This document shows, one piece after another, positions 47,850 through 64,000 of a DNA stretch of 64,000 nt. Every line of letters starts with the position of its first letter. Position 1 is the first letter of the stretch. The stretch comes from Apostichopus japonicus (taxonomy: Eukaryota; Echinodermata; Holothuroidea; Aspidochirotida; Stichopodidae), in the NCBI RefSeq assembly GCF_037975245.1, contig NC_092577.1:511001-575000 (forward strand), given 5' to 3'. Under the pieces are notes generated by a model. That model was not told the origin of the DNA and ran no database searches. It saw only the letters and a list, made by a program, of their open reading frames with translations. The translations under genes were made by a program, and so were the position numbers.

Positions 47850-48240
47850 GTGTTCCCCTGACTCCACCACCCAGACTTAAAATGTTCCCCTGGCTCCACC
47901 ACCCAGACTTAAAAATGTTCCCCTGCCTCCACCACCCAGACTTAAAATGTTCCCCTGCCTCCACCACCCAGACTTAAAATGTTTCCCTGCCTCCACCACC
48001 CAGACTTAAAATGTTTCCCTGCCTCCACCACCCAGACTTAAAATGTTCCCCTGCCTCCACCACCCAGACATAAAATGTTCCCCTGGCTCCACCACCCAGA
48101 CTTAAAATGTTCCCATGCCTCCACCACCCAGACTAAAAATGTTCCCCTGCCTCCACCACCCAGACTTAAAATGTTCCCATGCCTCCACCACCCAGACTTA
48201 AAATGTTCCCCTGCCTCCACCACCCAGACTTAAAATTTTA
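47850..48240 (+). repeat. 31-bp minisatellite downstream of TSEN34
   Basis: About 12-13 copies of a unit with CCCCTGCCTCCACCACCCAG then ACTTAAAATGTT. ORFs on the minus strand with GWWRQGNIL repeats are translations of it. The next 300 bp (48241-48540) show no feature. Confidence 0.93.
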
Positions 48241-48544
48241 CTCCAAAGAATAGTAAGTAATTCCATGCAATGCTTGGTCAAGGTGAAGATTATTAAATCA
48301 AACTTTTTGATTGGTACAAAATTATATTCCATTGTCTTATGTAGATTTCAATCAGTTGCAGTATAATAACAGCTTCTCAAAGTTGGTCAGAAGAGATATT
48401 TTTTGAACAATCAAAATGTTTGTAATCTAGAACTGAATCTATTCTGATCTGTAACATCCCTTAGCTGTACTCTTTACCTCCCCTTTGAGACACATGACCA
48501 TAAATAGAGGGACAACAATGAGAACCTGTGCAGTATATCCAGAC

Positions 48545-48800
48545 CACTTGGTAGTGACACAGACCTCACATTTCCCTGGTAACCGCTCATATTCCAGACC
48601 ATTTGGTAGTGACACAGACCTCACATTTCCCTGGTGACCGTTCATATTCCAGACCACTGAAGGGACATAGACCTCACATTTCCCTGGTGACTGCTAATAT
48701 TCCTGACCACTGAAGTGACACAGACCTCACATTTCCCTGGTGACTGCTCATATTCCAGACCACTGGAGTGACACAGACCTCACATTTCCCTGGTCATCTA
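48545..48800 (-). repeat. 54-bp tandem repeat containing the last codons and stop of TSEN34
   Basis: Five copies read on the minus strand. The first lies in the coding exon and encodes QGNVRSVSLQWSGI plus TGA. Four more follow in the 3' UTR with CAGGGAAATGTGAGGTCTGT then CAGTGGTCTGGAATAT variants. The copies keep most of the coding pattern, some including similar stop positions. Confidence 0.93.
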
Positions 48801-51800
48801 AGGAACAGAGAAGTACAGTTTTCTTTACGATGGGGCCAAGTCTGCCATAGGAAATGATCATCTGTGTAGACATGGATTTCTGGTACGGGAGGCAAACAGC
48901 AATAAAAGTGGAGTGGTACAACAACGGATCACCTGGTTGGAACAAAGCAAAGATAGACCAATAAATAGAGCAATGGAACCAAGTGCGTATGAAAACAATA
49001 TTGGGCAGTAATAAAGATACCACCTAGGAAGGAGCAACCTACACTATGTGATGTTCGACAAACCAACTGCATTGTAAATTATTGCTAATACTTAGTGCAG
49101 GGAGATGCTAGAGTAGCAGCTCCTTGAACACTGGGTAAACACAAGGTGAACACCCAAGGGACACAAGGTGAACACCCAGGGAACAATGTGAACACCCAGG
49201 GAACAAGGTGAACACCCAGAGAACACAAGGTGAACACTGAGTAAACACAAGGTGAACACTGAGTAAACACAAGGTGAACACTGAGTAAACACAAGGTGAA
49301 CACTGCGTAAACACAAGGTGAACACCCAAGGGACACAATGTGAACACCCAGGGAACACAATGTGAACACCCAGAGAACACAAGGTGAACACCCAGAGAAC
49401 ACAAGGTGAACACCCAGAGAACACAAGGTGAACACCCAGAGAACACAAGGTGAACACCCAGAGAACACAAGGTGAACACCCAGAGAACACAAGGTGAACA
49501 CCGACAAAACAACATGTCCACCCTCTGTTGTCATTTAGAAATAAATATCAGTTTCTATAAAACTGTTAAAAACAACTATTCATCTTTAATTCTGTTTGAA
49601 CAGCTCAATGATCCAAACATCACTTATCCCTGATGTCTTCTACATAGTTCTAGTTGTTATGAAGATACCTGACATCCACATTACTCCATCACAGGGAATA
49701 CCATCAATGCAGAAGAGATTCATATAGACTTCTAGTGATGAGCAATTCATAACACAGAGTTCATCATTCAGGATGAGAAATTACCTTTATAAATTAGAAA
49801 GTCTCCCCCAAACTTCATTCCAGACGTCAAGTAGTACCCCTGCTCCCAAAAATGTAAAAACACAGCAGCTCGTATCCTCTCCTGGTCTGTGGATGGGAAC
49901 GACCAGTCGTTGACTTCAGTCATATCAGGGTTGACGGTCTCTGGCAACAAAAACACAAACAAGTCTGGTATCAGTAAGGGTTTCTGTTGAATATTTATGA
50001 CAAGTTCTGCGACAAATAAAGGTCTTGCAAGCTGTACCTAGTCTTGACTTTGCCTTCATTCTTGTGAAAGAATTGAGTATGTACATGTTTATGCAACACT
50101 ATCTCTCCACATTGATGACATATATATAGTGAATATTATTTACAAACAATAATATAAAATAAAGTAACATCCTTCACTGTCCAACCTTCCACCACCCCCT
50201 CCCTCCCCACCATGTTCCAAGCCATCCCCTCCTCAATGAGATTAAGCAAATTTTGTCTAATCAATTTAATTTCTTAACTGTGTAAATCATGTTTACTTTA
50301 ATATACAATACAATACATAGAATCCTTTTGCAATACATACTTTATACACAGAAATAATAGTTCTACAGTTCATTTACCAGTGAATAGTTGAATGAGGCAA
50401 CCATTATCAGTAACTGTACAACCAGCTTGGGTCATTGGCAAGTCCATTGGTGATGATGACTGGTCTGCTTCTTCACAGCCCTGCTTATTCTCTTCGGGTT
50501 TGATGAGCTGTTTAGGAGAGGGGTCGACCATTCCATCAGCCATTTGATCTTCAATCTCCTCAGTGGTAGCTTTAATCTCCTCAGTGGTAGCTTTAATCTC
50601 CTCAGTGGTAGCATTAATCTCCTCAGTGGTAGCTTTAATCCCCTCGGTGGTAGCTTTAATCCCCTCAGTGGTAGTTTTAATCTCCTCAGTGGTAACATTA
50701 ATCTCCTCAGTGGTAGTTTTAATCTTCTCAGTGGTAGTTTTAATCTCCTCAGTGGTAGCTTTAACCTCCTCAGTGGTAGCTTTAATCTCGGTGGTAGTTT
50801 TAATCTCCTCAGTGTTAGTTTTAATCTCCTCAGTGGTAGCTTTAATCCCCTCAGTGGCAGCGTTGATCCCCTCAGTGGCAGCGTTGATCCTCTCAGTGGC
50901 AGCGTTGATCCCCTCAAGGGTAGATTCCATCACATGTGACTCACCATCTGTTTGTTTCAGTTTCAACAGCTTTGTTTCTTTTTCAATGACTGTGTTGGTC
51001 TCTCCTGGCCTGGAATCTGTTACTTTACTAACTTCATCTAGATTTGGCGGGCAGTTTCCTGTACAAGGGTTTGGCATTGTTTGCTCTTTGGTACTATGGT
51101 ATGTTGTCACATTAATGTGGATACTGAAGCAGGTAGTTGCTTCAGTAGTCTCTTTACCAAGCCTGGAGTCTATCAAGTTCAAATCTATCGGTGGTATATT
51201 TGTATTGCTGGTGCTTGAGGTAGAGGGAGACATATATGGAAGTGTAGCAGAAACTCCGTCCTTCATTCCGAGGCGAGAACAATTAGACGTCAGGCTAGAA
51301 CTACCCTGAGAGGTGTCCATGTTGGTGTCCTCGTTGACAAGAGGAGGCAGTTGTTGCAAGCTTGTTGTTTCTAAGGAAGCGGGAAGTTCTCTTACATTAT
51401 TCAAAGAAAGTGGTCTTTCTGCTTCTAGTTTGTCGTCTACTCCAGTGGGAGTGTCTTCATCACCTGAATATGTAATGAGATGACTTGTTGACTGGTTTGG
51501 ATTGGTTGAAGGACCCTTCCTATCACTCCATAGCTTAGAATTTCCATCGATGTCCATCTCATCTAGACCCTCCCTAGCCTGACTACTGTCTCCCAGAATG
51601 CACTGGTCGGTCGCATCTTTTGAACTGCTCTTTTCCACGATGGGGAACCAATCCCTATGAGCAACATTCATATCTTTCACCTTGCTATCATCTCTAGCTC
51701 CCACTTCCCAGTCACATGTCTTAGCTCCTCCTACTCTGCCATCTGGATTCTCTGGGACAGTCTCTGCTGCTTGTAAGGTTTCAAGTTTCTCCTTTTCGTA

Positions 51801-54800
51801 TTTCTTCATTTGTTTCTGTTTCCTCTTCTTCTTCTTGCTAAGTTGAGATTGCTTTGAATTTCGATAAATGTTCTCCTTCGCTTGCATCTGCTCCAAGTAA
51901 ATCGACTTCTGCAAAAAAAGAGGAAAGAAGACTGCAGTTGACACAGCTAGTTAGTAGATTCTAGTAGTAGGAACTACCTTAGGGTGGCAGGTAAGCTGAT
52001 TGCAGTTTAAACTAGCAGACCCATCCACTACTTTAGAAGCTAAGGTATCCCGCCATCAGACTGCAGTTGACACAGCTAGTTAGTAGATTCTAGTAGTAGG
52101 AACTACCTTAGGGTGGCAGGTAAGCTGATTGCAGTTTAAACTACCAGACTCATCCACTACTTTAGAAGCTAAGGTATCCCGCCATCAGACTGCAGTTGAC
52201 ACAGCTAGTTAGTAGATTCTAGTAGTAGGAACTACCTTAGGGTGGCAGGTAAGCTGATTGCAGTTTAAACTACCAGACCCATCCACTACTTTAGAAGCTA
52301 AGGTATCCCGCCATCATACTGCAGTTGACACAGCTAGTTAGTAGATTCTAGTAGTAGGAACTACCTTAGGGTGGCAGGTAAGCTGATTGCAGTTTAAACT
52401 AGCAGAAATGCCAGACCCATCCACTACTTTAGAAGCTAAGGTATCCCGCCATCATACTGCAGTTGCCTCAGCTAGTTAGTAGATTCTAGTAGTAGGAACT
52501 ACCTTAGGGTGGCAGGTAAGCTGATTGCAGTTTAAACTACCAGACTCATCCACTACTTTAGAAGCTAAGGTATCCCACCATCAGACTGCAGTTGACAAAG
52601 CTAGTTAGTAGATTCTAGTAGTAGGAACTACCTTAGGGTGGAACATAAGTTGATTGCAGTTTAAACTAGCAGACCAATCAGCTACTTCAGTAAGCTAGTA
52701 TTCCACCGCCATACTGCAACTTTAAGTTAAAGTTCAGATCACATTCTGGCCAAACCTTTATTTTAACATTTATCAGATAGAGAGAGCCCCTATCCTGAAG
52801 CAAGATCACTAAAGAAAGCGAGCACACCATAGAAGGAATGGAAACACACCATAGAAGGAATAGAAACACACCTCATCCTTCCCCAACTTCTGTCCCTTCT
52901 CAGGTTTTGTAATGAGAAACTCACCTGTTTCTCAAATGATTCCTTCCTTGCTTCCTGGAAAGTGGTAATATCATGTTGGGAGTGGTAGGGAAGATTGAGT
53001 CTCATCAATTTAGCAACACCTACCAATGAAAAGTTAAAGAAAGATGTGAAGCCATTGGCTTGGTCCTTGAGTGAGTTTGTAAAACAGTTTAATACTGTTA
53101 ATACAGGATTATAGGAGCAGCCCAAATAATGTTTGTTGATACAATTGCTTCAATGTTAGACCTGGAAATCCAGTCAAATTCTTTGACAGAAGCTTGCTTT
53201 TATACCTGCTTACAATGTGTTTATGTTCTTCCAGTGGCAGACAAATGCAAACTGTGCCCTTGTCTACGGCCAGATAAGGAATCCTCTGGCATTTAACTAG
53301 CATACAATTATCATGAATTTAGAGGCCTAGATGTATTCATCTTATTACCAAATATCCTGTGTTAATCACAGAATGTTAGTTTATTTGAAGCCACCTACTC
53401 AAGTTACTATATAATAAAAGGTATGTGCTGTTATGTAACAACTGTGTCACTGGTTGGTACCTCATCTGTATATCTGTGCTGTTATGTGACCACTGGTTGG
53501 TATCTCATAGACTATATGTGCTGTTATGTAACAGTAGTAATCTAGAGATTATGGAACTGAAAACTTACATTGCTGCTGATTATGCGCCAAGGCCAGTGTT
53601 GGGTATTTTTTTTGGGGGGGGGGGAGAGGGGGGGGAGGGGAGGGGAGGTAGAAATAATTTAGTGTTCAAGTTTTGTGTAGCATTTCCAAAGGATCTGGAT
53701 TTTTCCTCTCATCGACTAATCTTTAGTTCCTGAGTAGAAAACTGCTATCTATACACTTGTATATCATTTTGCGATGAGATACAGGAAAAATTATTCCCTG
53801 GAAGTGAAGTGAAGGGTAGGGTGAGGCAAGGACTGGTCTTGGGTTCATCATCTTACCATAAGTAATAAGAGCAAAAGCCTCTTCTGGCATAAGTTTTAAT
53901 GGAAGACCAAGCTGGTTGTTCTGTCTTGGAGCTCGAGGGAGTGAACCAGTCAGTGCTCCAACTATGTGATGAGTATCCCTGAGCAGCCTAACATCTATCA
54001 ACAAAAGAAGAAACATTATCAAGTTATTAATAAACAGTTGCTTCTGGAAGATGTCTTACCTAACCCCCCCCCCCCCACACAACCAGAGAATGTTTCGTTT
54101 AATAATTATGATAAAGAAGAACTGTAATATTTAGCAACAGGATTGCACATACTGTATGCAGTACAAGTAATGCACTGATCTTGTTACTAGATGATTTTGC
54201 CAATTTAACCGATATTTCAAATACAACTTTTGGCTGATACTGATCCAATACTGATAACAGAAAAGAAAGATATGTAGCCTAACATTAACCCATATCTGCA
54301 CTAAATCCCTCTTCATTTCAATCATTGCATCCCTGCTCGTTCAACCTTATCTCTTTACCAGTTACTTCATTGTGAACATGAATGAATTCTAATAAAAATA
54401 TAAATGTTTCATATTTCTTTTAATCTTTGTTAATTTCTTATGAACTTTAATTAGGTAATTGCTGATCACTTAATTAATGCTTCTCTTGCGGTGGCCTAAA
54501 GTAAAGGACGTGTTTGAACGTATTTTACCTCAGGTTTTTCTACATTAGGAGAGAGAGCACAAAATTGTAATAAGATTGCATCACAATGACACAGAATGGG
54601 GTTGGTTTATAAACCAACATATTTTCAACTTTCAACAAAATATCAGTAAATTACACACATTACTGATACCGATATCACTGATATTGGCCAATACCGATAA
54701 ACGATGCCACACTAGCAGTGGCGTCACCAGACTTTTCAGTCTGGGGGGGCACAGGGGGCACCAGCATTTGATGGGGGGCACTTAGGTGGATACGGATCGC

Positions 54801-56309
54801 CGTCCTGGGGGAGGGGTCTAAGGGGAGGGGGTGCCCCCTGGAAAATTTTCGCATACGGAGGATGGGCTAGATGCAAAATGGTGCCACATTTGATGCTAAA
54901 TTCCATCTGAAGATATCTCCAGATATTGCTATTTTTGAGGTAATGATTTTAACAACGCGCAGAATTTTGCAGAGGATGTGAACCACATGCTGTCGATATT
55001 ATGCCTAACCCTATCAATAGAACCTACATTTGTTGAATTAATGTGTGCATGACCCCCTACTCCTTTCTTGTCCTTCTCGTTTTCTCCCATTATCTATTAA
55101 GATGTAACAGGTTCCAGCATCGTTATTGGCTCCTATCAGGGATCTCACCATGCAATCCAAAGTTTGATCACACATCGAGTATGGCTCAGTATGCAGGTGT
55201 GAACATTCGCCATTTGTTCCTACAAGCATCTGACCTCAAATGACCTCTGCACCCCCTACACAACAGGGTTAATATATGGGTCCACAAAAAAAAAATTTGT
55301 TTCAAAATCAAGGTTAGGGTTCAGAGCAACGATATTACTCATTGGTCCAGAAAAAAATAAAGCGCGTTCTTGCATATTCTGATGTCAGAATCATGAGAAA
55401 GGTCCAGAAATAGTGTTCTCTGGAGAGTAGGGGTGGCCTACTAATTTTCAGGAATTTGATTGGACTGCACCTAGTGAATTTCTGAATATTCGTCCTACTT
55501 CCTAGGAAATAAAAACACGGCTGCAGCACAGCCAGAACAGGGAAATTCATTGTTTTGAACGATGAGTCATGTAGCTCGCGAAGCGGACGTGTATAGCCGC
55601 TGGTAAGGCGTGAGCACTGACACATTCAATGTGAATATCGACACCTGTTGTGATGGCGCGGGTTACGACTTCGATACCCGACGGTCAAGGATTAACTTTT
55701 TCATTTTCTCGCAGCTCATTTGAAGAAAATACGAATTACTGTGCTTCTTTGTCCTTATGAAAAACCAACTCAGATGATGGGAGTTGAATATAACAAAATA
55801 TATATATATTTTTTTACCAACCCAAATCTCAGATGGGGGGGCACTCCGGGGGGCACTAGGTTTTCCAGGGGGCACGTGCCCCCCTTGCCCCCCCCCCCCT
55901 TGGCGACGCCACTGAAGGGGAGGGGGTTGAGATTATCAATTGCCACTTTAAATCAGCCTTTAATACGTGTTCAGGCTTAGGCCTAGCATATGTTTTGGTA
56001 TAATGTTTAGTATTTAATATCTGTGACAAATATGACAAACTTCTGAAAATAATATTGGCCTTTCCCTTAATGCGCCAATCCCGCAAACGTCACACTTGTA
56101 CTGTACAATTGTTCCATATCAAGCATAGAAAAACAGTTGTAGCTTAGGCCTACTGTTCGTGTTAAAGTAGCCTAGATCAGCGATATGTCTAACTTGATTT
56201 ATAATAGTTTATGGTCACTATTGCCCCCAAAAGGAAACAAACCTCTAGAATTCCAAACAAATATGTTTCCCCTGCTAAAGTGTAATTGAATGACTTGTTC
56301 CTCTTCCAT
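48748..56309 (-). CDS. TSEN34: tRNA-splicing endonuclease catalytic subunit Sen34, six exons
   Basis: Minus-strand coding exons 56309-56243, 53994-53857, 53019-52925, 51908-50378, 49940-49785 and 48932-48748 join in frame to 723 residues. Human TSEN34 has 310; the excess is exon 4. TSEN34 cuts the 3' splice site of pre-tRNAs in the nuclear TSEN complex. The N-terminus (IFVWNSRDVRLLR, then VGALTGSLPRAPRQNNQLGL, then LPLKLMPEEA) and the C-terminal nuclease fold (GYYLTSGMKFGGDFLIYKGD) are clear. The catalytic triad is complete: Tyr about 661 (IYKG), His about 669 (LLYH, the same eight-residue spacing) and Lys about 700 (VKKTVLLC). Exon 4 (about residues 101-610) holds a Lys-rich coiled stretch and a long low-complexity part with a 7-residue TTEEIKA repeat. 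The first donor is GTTTGT, weak but in frame. The gene is head to head with MCM3 and convergent with FBXO5. Confidence 0.92.
49115..49510 (+). repeat. 21-bp minisatellite in TSEN34 intron 5
   Basis: About 19 copies of a unit such as AACACAAGGTGAACACCCAG plus one base, with a block of ACTGAGTAA variants at 49233-49310. Since 21 is divisible by three, ORFs up to 149 codons occur in three minus-strand frames (FTLCSLGVHLVFSGCSP); these are not genes. Confidence 0.95.
50079..50377. other. End of TSEN34 intron 4
   Basis: AT-rich intron with a short C-rich tract near 50190-50235. No feature recognised. Confidence 0.4.
50550..50930 (-). repeat. 21-bp coding minisatellite inside TSEN34 exon 4
   Basis: About 17 copies of a 21-bp unit, encoding TTEEIKA and variants (TTEKIKT, TTEGINA), run within the TSEN34 reading frame. 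One unit has a six-base deletion (TTEIKA), which keeps frame. All indels are multiples of three, so selection maintains the frame. Long ORFs in the other frames, including 248 codons on the plus strand, are by-products. Confidence 0.94.
51929..52710 (-). repeat. 129-bp tandem repeat next to the acceptor of TSEN34 exon 4
   Basis: Six copies of a 129-bp unit begin about 20 bp upstream of the exon 4 acceptor (51909). On the minus strand each unit includes CTACTAACTAGCTGTGTCAA followed by CTGCAG, that is a TACTAAC branch-point consensus with a CAG about 20 bp on. The true acceptor TTTTTTTGCAG|AAG follows directly after the last unit. Copies are nearly identical; a ten-base GCAGAAATGC-type insertion marks one. 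Confidence 0.92.
53020..53856 (-). other. TSEN34 intron 2 with G-rich tract
   Basis: At 53605-53650 the plus strand carries several runs of four to twelve Gs (GGGGAGGGGAGG type), a strong G-quadruplex-forming candidate on the non-transcribed-RNA strand. Weak short repeats with TGTGCTGTTATGTAAC words occur at 53425-53535. No gene. Confidence 0.55.
54716..55914. mobile_element. 1.2-kb non-autonomous DNA transposon in TSEN34 intron 1
   Basis: The ends are inverted repeats: CAGTGGCGTCACCAGAC at the left and, on the complement of the right end, CAGTGGCGTCGCCAAGG. G-rich GGGGGGCAC motifs follow inside both ends. CAGTGGCG-type termini recall hAT and related families, but I could not find an 8-bp target duplication, so the superfamily is open. 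No transposase ORF is present. At 55570-55700 a stretch with GGTTACGACTTCGATACCCG looks weakly tRNA-like but does not fold convincingly. Confidence 0.75.
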
Positions 56310-57133
56310 AACTTTCTTTGTAATGAGAATCGGTGGATCAAATTGGTTAAAACAAGACTAGTTGTATCGAAAATTATTCTAGACCGAATTTGAGACCATT
56401 TTTCAAATGCAACCTCGGCTAACAAAACAAGCTACAGACGAGCCTCCTATCAGCCAGCTATAACAATTGGTATTTGATCTCCAGCAATTGGAGCGAAAAC
56501 CCTCGTAAAGTTGCAAATGTTTTTAAAATATCACTTTCACTTAACTATTTAACTTGTTCAAAGCTCTGAAACATCAACGTTAATTTATTGGTCTATACCC
56601 ATACCTGAGTCCCTAAATATGGACAAATTAACATATATACTGATATACGGTGAAGTTAGTAACCTCGTTTTAGATGAATATTCTTTTTCTTCACGCCTCG
56701 TATCATCAAGAGTGTGTGAAACATGTCATTTTAATGCTCATGAAATTTCAATCTCATAAATCAAAAGGAAACATAATTTAGCTCATTGAAGTGGAAAAGG
56801 ACGATTGATATGTTAGGCCGAAGGTTAAGATGATTGACAGGTAATGTTTATGCATATATGAATAAACATTAAATTATTAGAGTACATATCCAATCAGAGA
56901 AAGCGATTTTGTTAAATGTCCCGGGGAATATGCACGTGATAGTTGGCGCGAAATACACCTTCCAACTTGTCCGTACTGTACTATAACTGTAATGTTTTGT
57001 GCTCAGCGTACTTAGCCAGATGTAAGTTAGGCCTACACTGTATTCGCTTGGAAAACAAAGAAATTTTGTTCAATTTGGGAGAGAGTTGAAGAATTTCACC
57101 AAAAAAGGACAAAGATCCAATAGAGTTGCAATC
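56310..57133. promoter_or_regulatory. Bidirectional TSEN34-MCM3 promoter region with CCAAT box and E2F site
   Basis: The 824 bp between the two start codons hold a CCAAT box (CCAATCAG, 56890-56897) and, about 50 bp on, GCGCGAAA at 56946-56953. Its complement TTTCGCGC is a perfect TTTSSCGC E2F motif, about 180 bp before the MCM3 start codon. CCAAT plus E2F at this spacing is typical of S-phase genes such as the MCM family. Whether TSEN34 is co-regulated is unknown. Nothing else in the region is recognised. Confidence 0.75.
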
Positions 57134-63837
<6,704 letters not shown>

Positions 63838-64000
63838 TAATAGATCTTTTGATATTACATAATGGTCAACAACAATTGAAGGAAATGTTGGTGGACTCCA
63901 CAAGGAAAGCCAATTGAGGCCAACAAAGGTCAACAGAGGTCAACAGATTTCAAGGTCTTGTAACTTTTGCAAACACAGTAATGCCCTTGCTTAAGTTGTA

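Noticed and set aside
49085-49534. Three overlapping Cys-rich ORFs of 132-149 codons
   Set aside because: The 21-bp unit is a multiple of three, so all three minus-strand frames stay open. They lie inside TSEN34 intron 5.
50563-51309. 248-codon plus-strand ORF rich in Val and Ser
   Set aside because: Antisense to the TSEN34 coding repeat; no family similarity, and explained by the repeat composition.
55565-55690. Possible tRNA gene or tRNA-derived SINE head
   Set aside because: GGTTACGACTTCGATACCCG resembles a B box with an insertion, but I could not form a cloverleaf with matching acceptor arms.

Overview
The window is animal nuclear DNA: AT-rich, intron-dense, GT-AG introns, no operons. 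Protein similarity and the dense private repeats suggest a marine invertebrate deuterostome. One small inverted-repeat element looks to me like sequence I associate with sea cucumbers, but that is recall only; echinoderm is a guess, not a finding. All gene models were joined by hand from reading frame, splice consensus and conserved protein sequence. Every junction listed keeps frame.

Layout. (1) 106-35246 (+): a complete 15-exon gene for a sodium-coupled solute transporter of the SLC5A family, closest to the myo-inositol (SMIT) branch. Its introns hold at least nine tandem arrays and three inserted elements. The largest insert, 7986-19239, is an apparently intact 11.25-kb DNA transposon in intron 4, with terminal inverted repeats, GC-rich subterminal repeats, a tnp2/CACTA-type transposase (-) and a divergently transcribed BEN-domain protein (+). 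(2) 35247-41067: downstream arrays, a decayed LINE reverse-transcriptase relic and otherwise featureless DNA. (3) 41068-44258 (+): an Emi1-type F-box protein (FBXO5), an APC/C inhibitor. (4) 44259-48747: arrays and featureless spacer between convergent genes. (5) 48748-56309 (-): TSEN34, the catalytic tRNA-splicing endonuclease subunit, greatly lengthened by a low-complexity exon. (6) 57134-63825 (+): the first ten coding exons of MCM3, truncated by the window end. TSEN34 and MCM3 are head to head, sharing an 824-bp region with a CCAAT box and a perfect E2F motif.

The most unusual signal is not a gene. Many minisatellites sit on, and include, exon boundaries. Their units carry copies of a real 5' splice site (transporter exon 5; FBXO5 exons 2 and 3), a real 3' splice site (transporter exons 12 and 13, the latter about 70 times), internal exon sequence (transporter exon 11), or the last codons plus stop of a gene (TSEN34). 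A further TSEN34 array abuts an acceptor and repeats a TACTAAC branch-point-like motif. Two transposons also landed inside tandem arrays, whose sister units preserve the empty target sites.

Functionally, MCM3 (replication licensing) and FBXO5 (restraint of APC/C) are both cell-cycle genes with E2F-like motifs upstream. The transporter and TSEN34 are metabolic and RNA-processing genes with no evident regulatory link to them.
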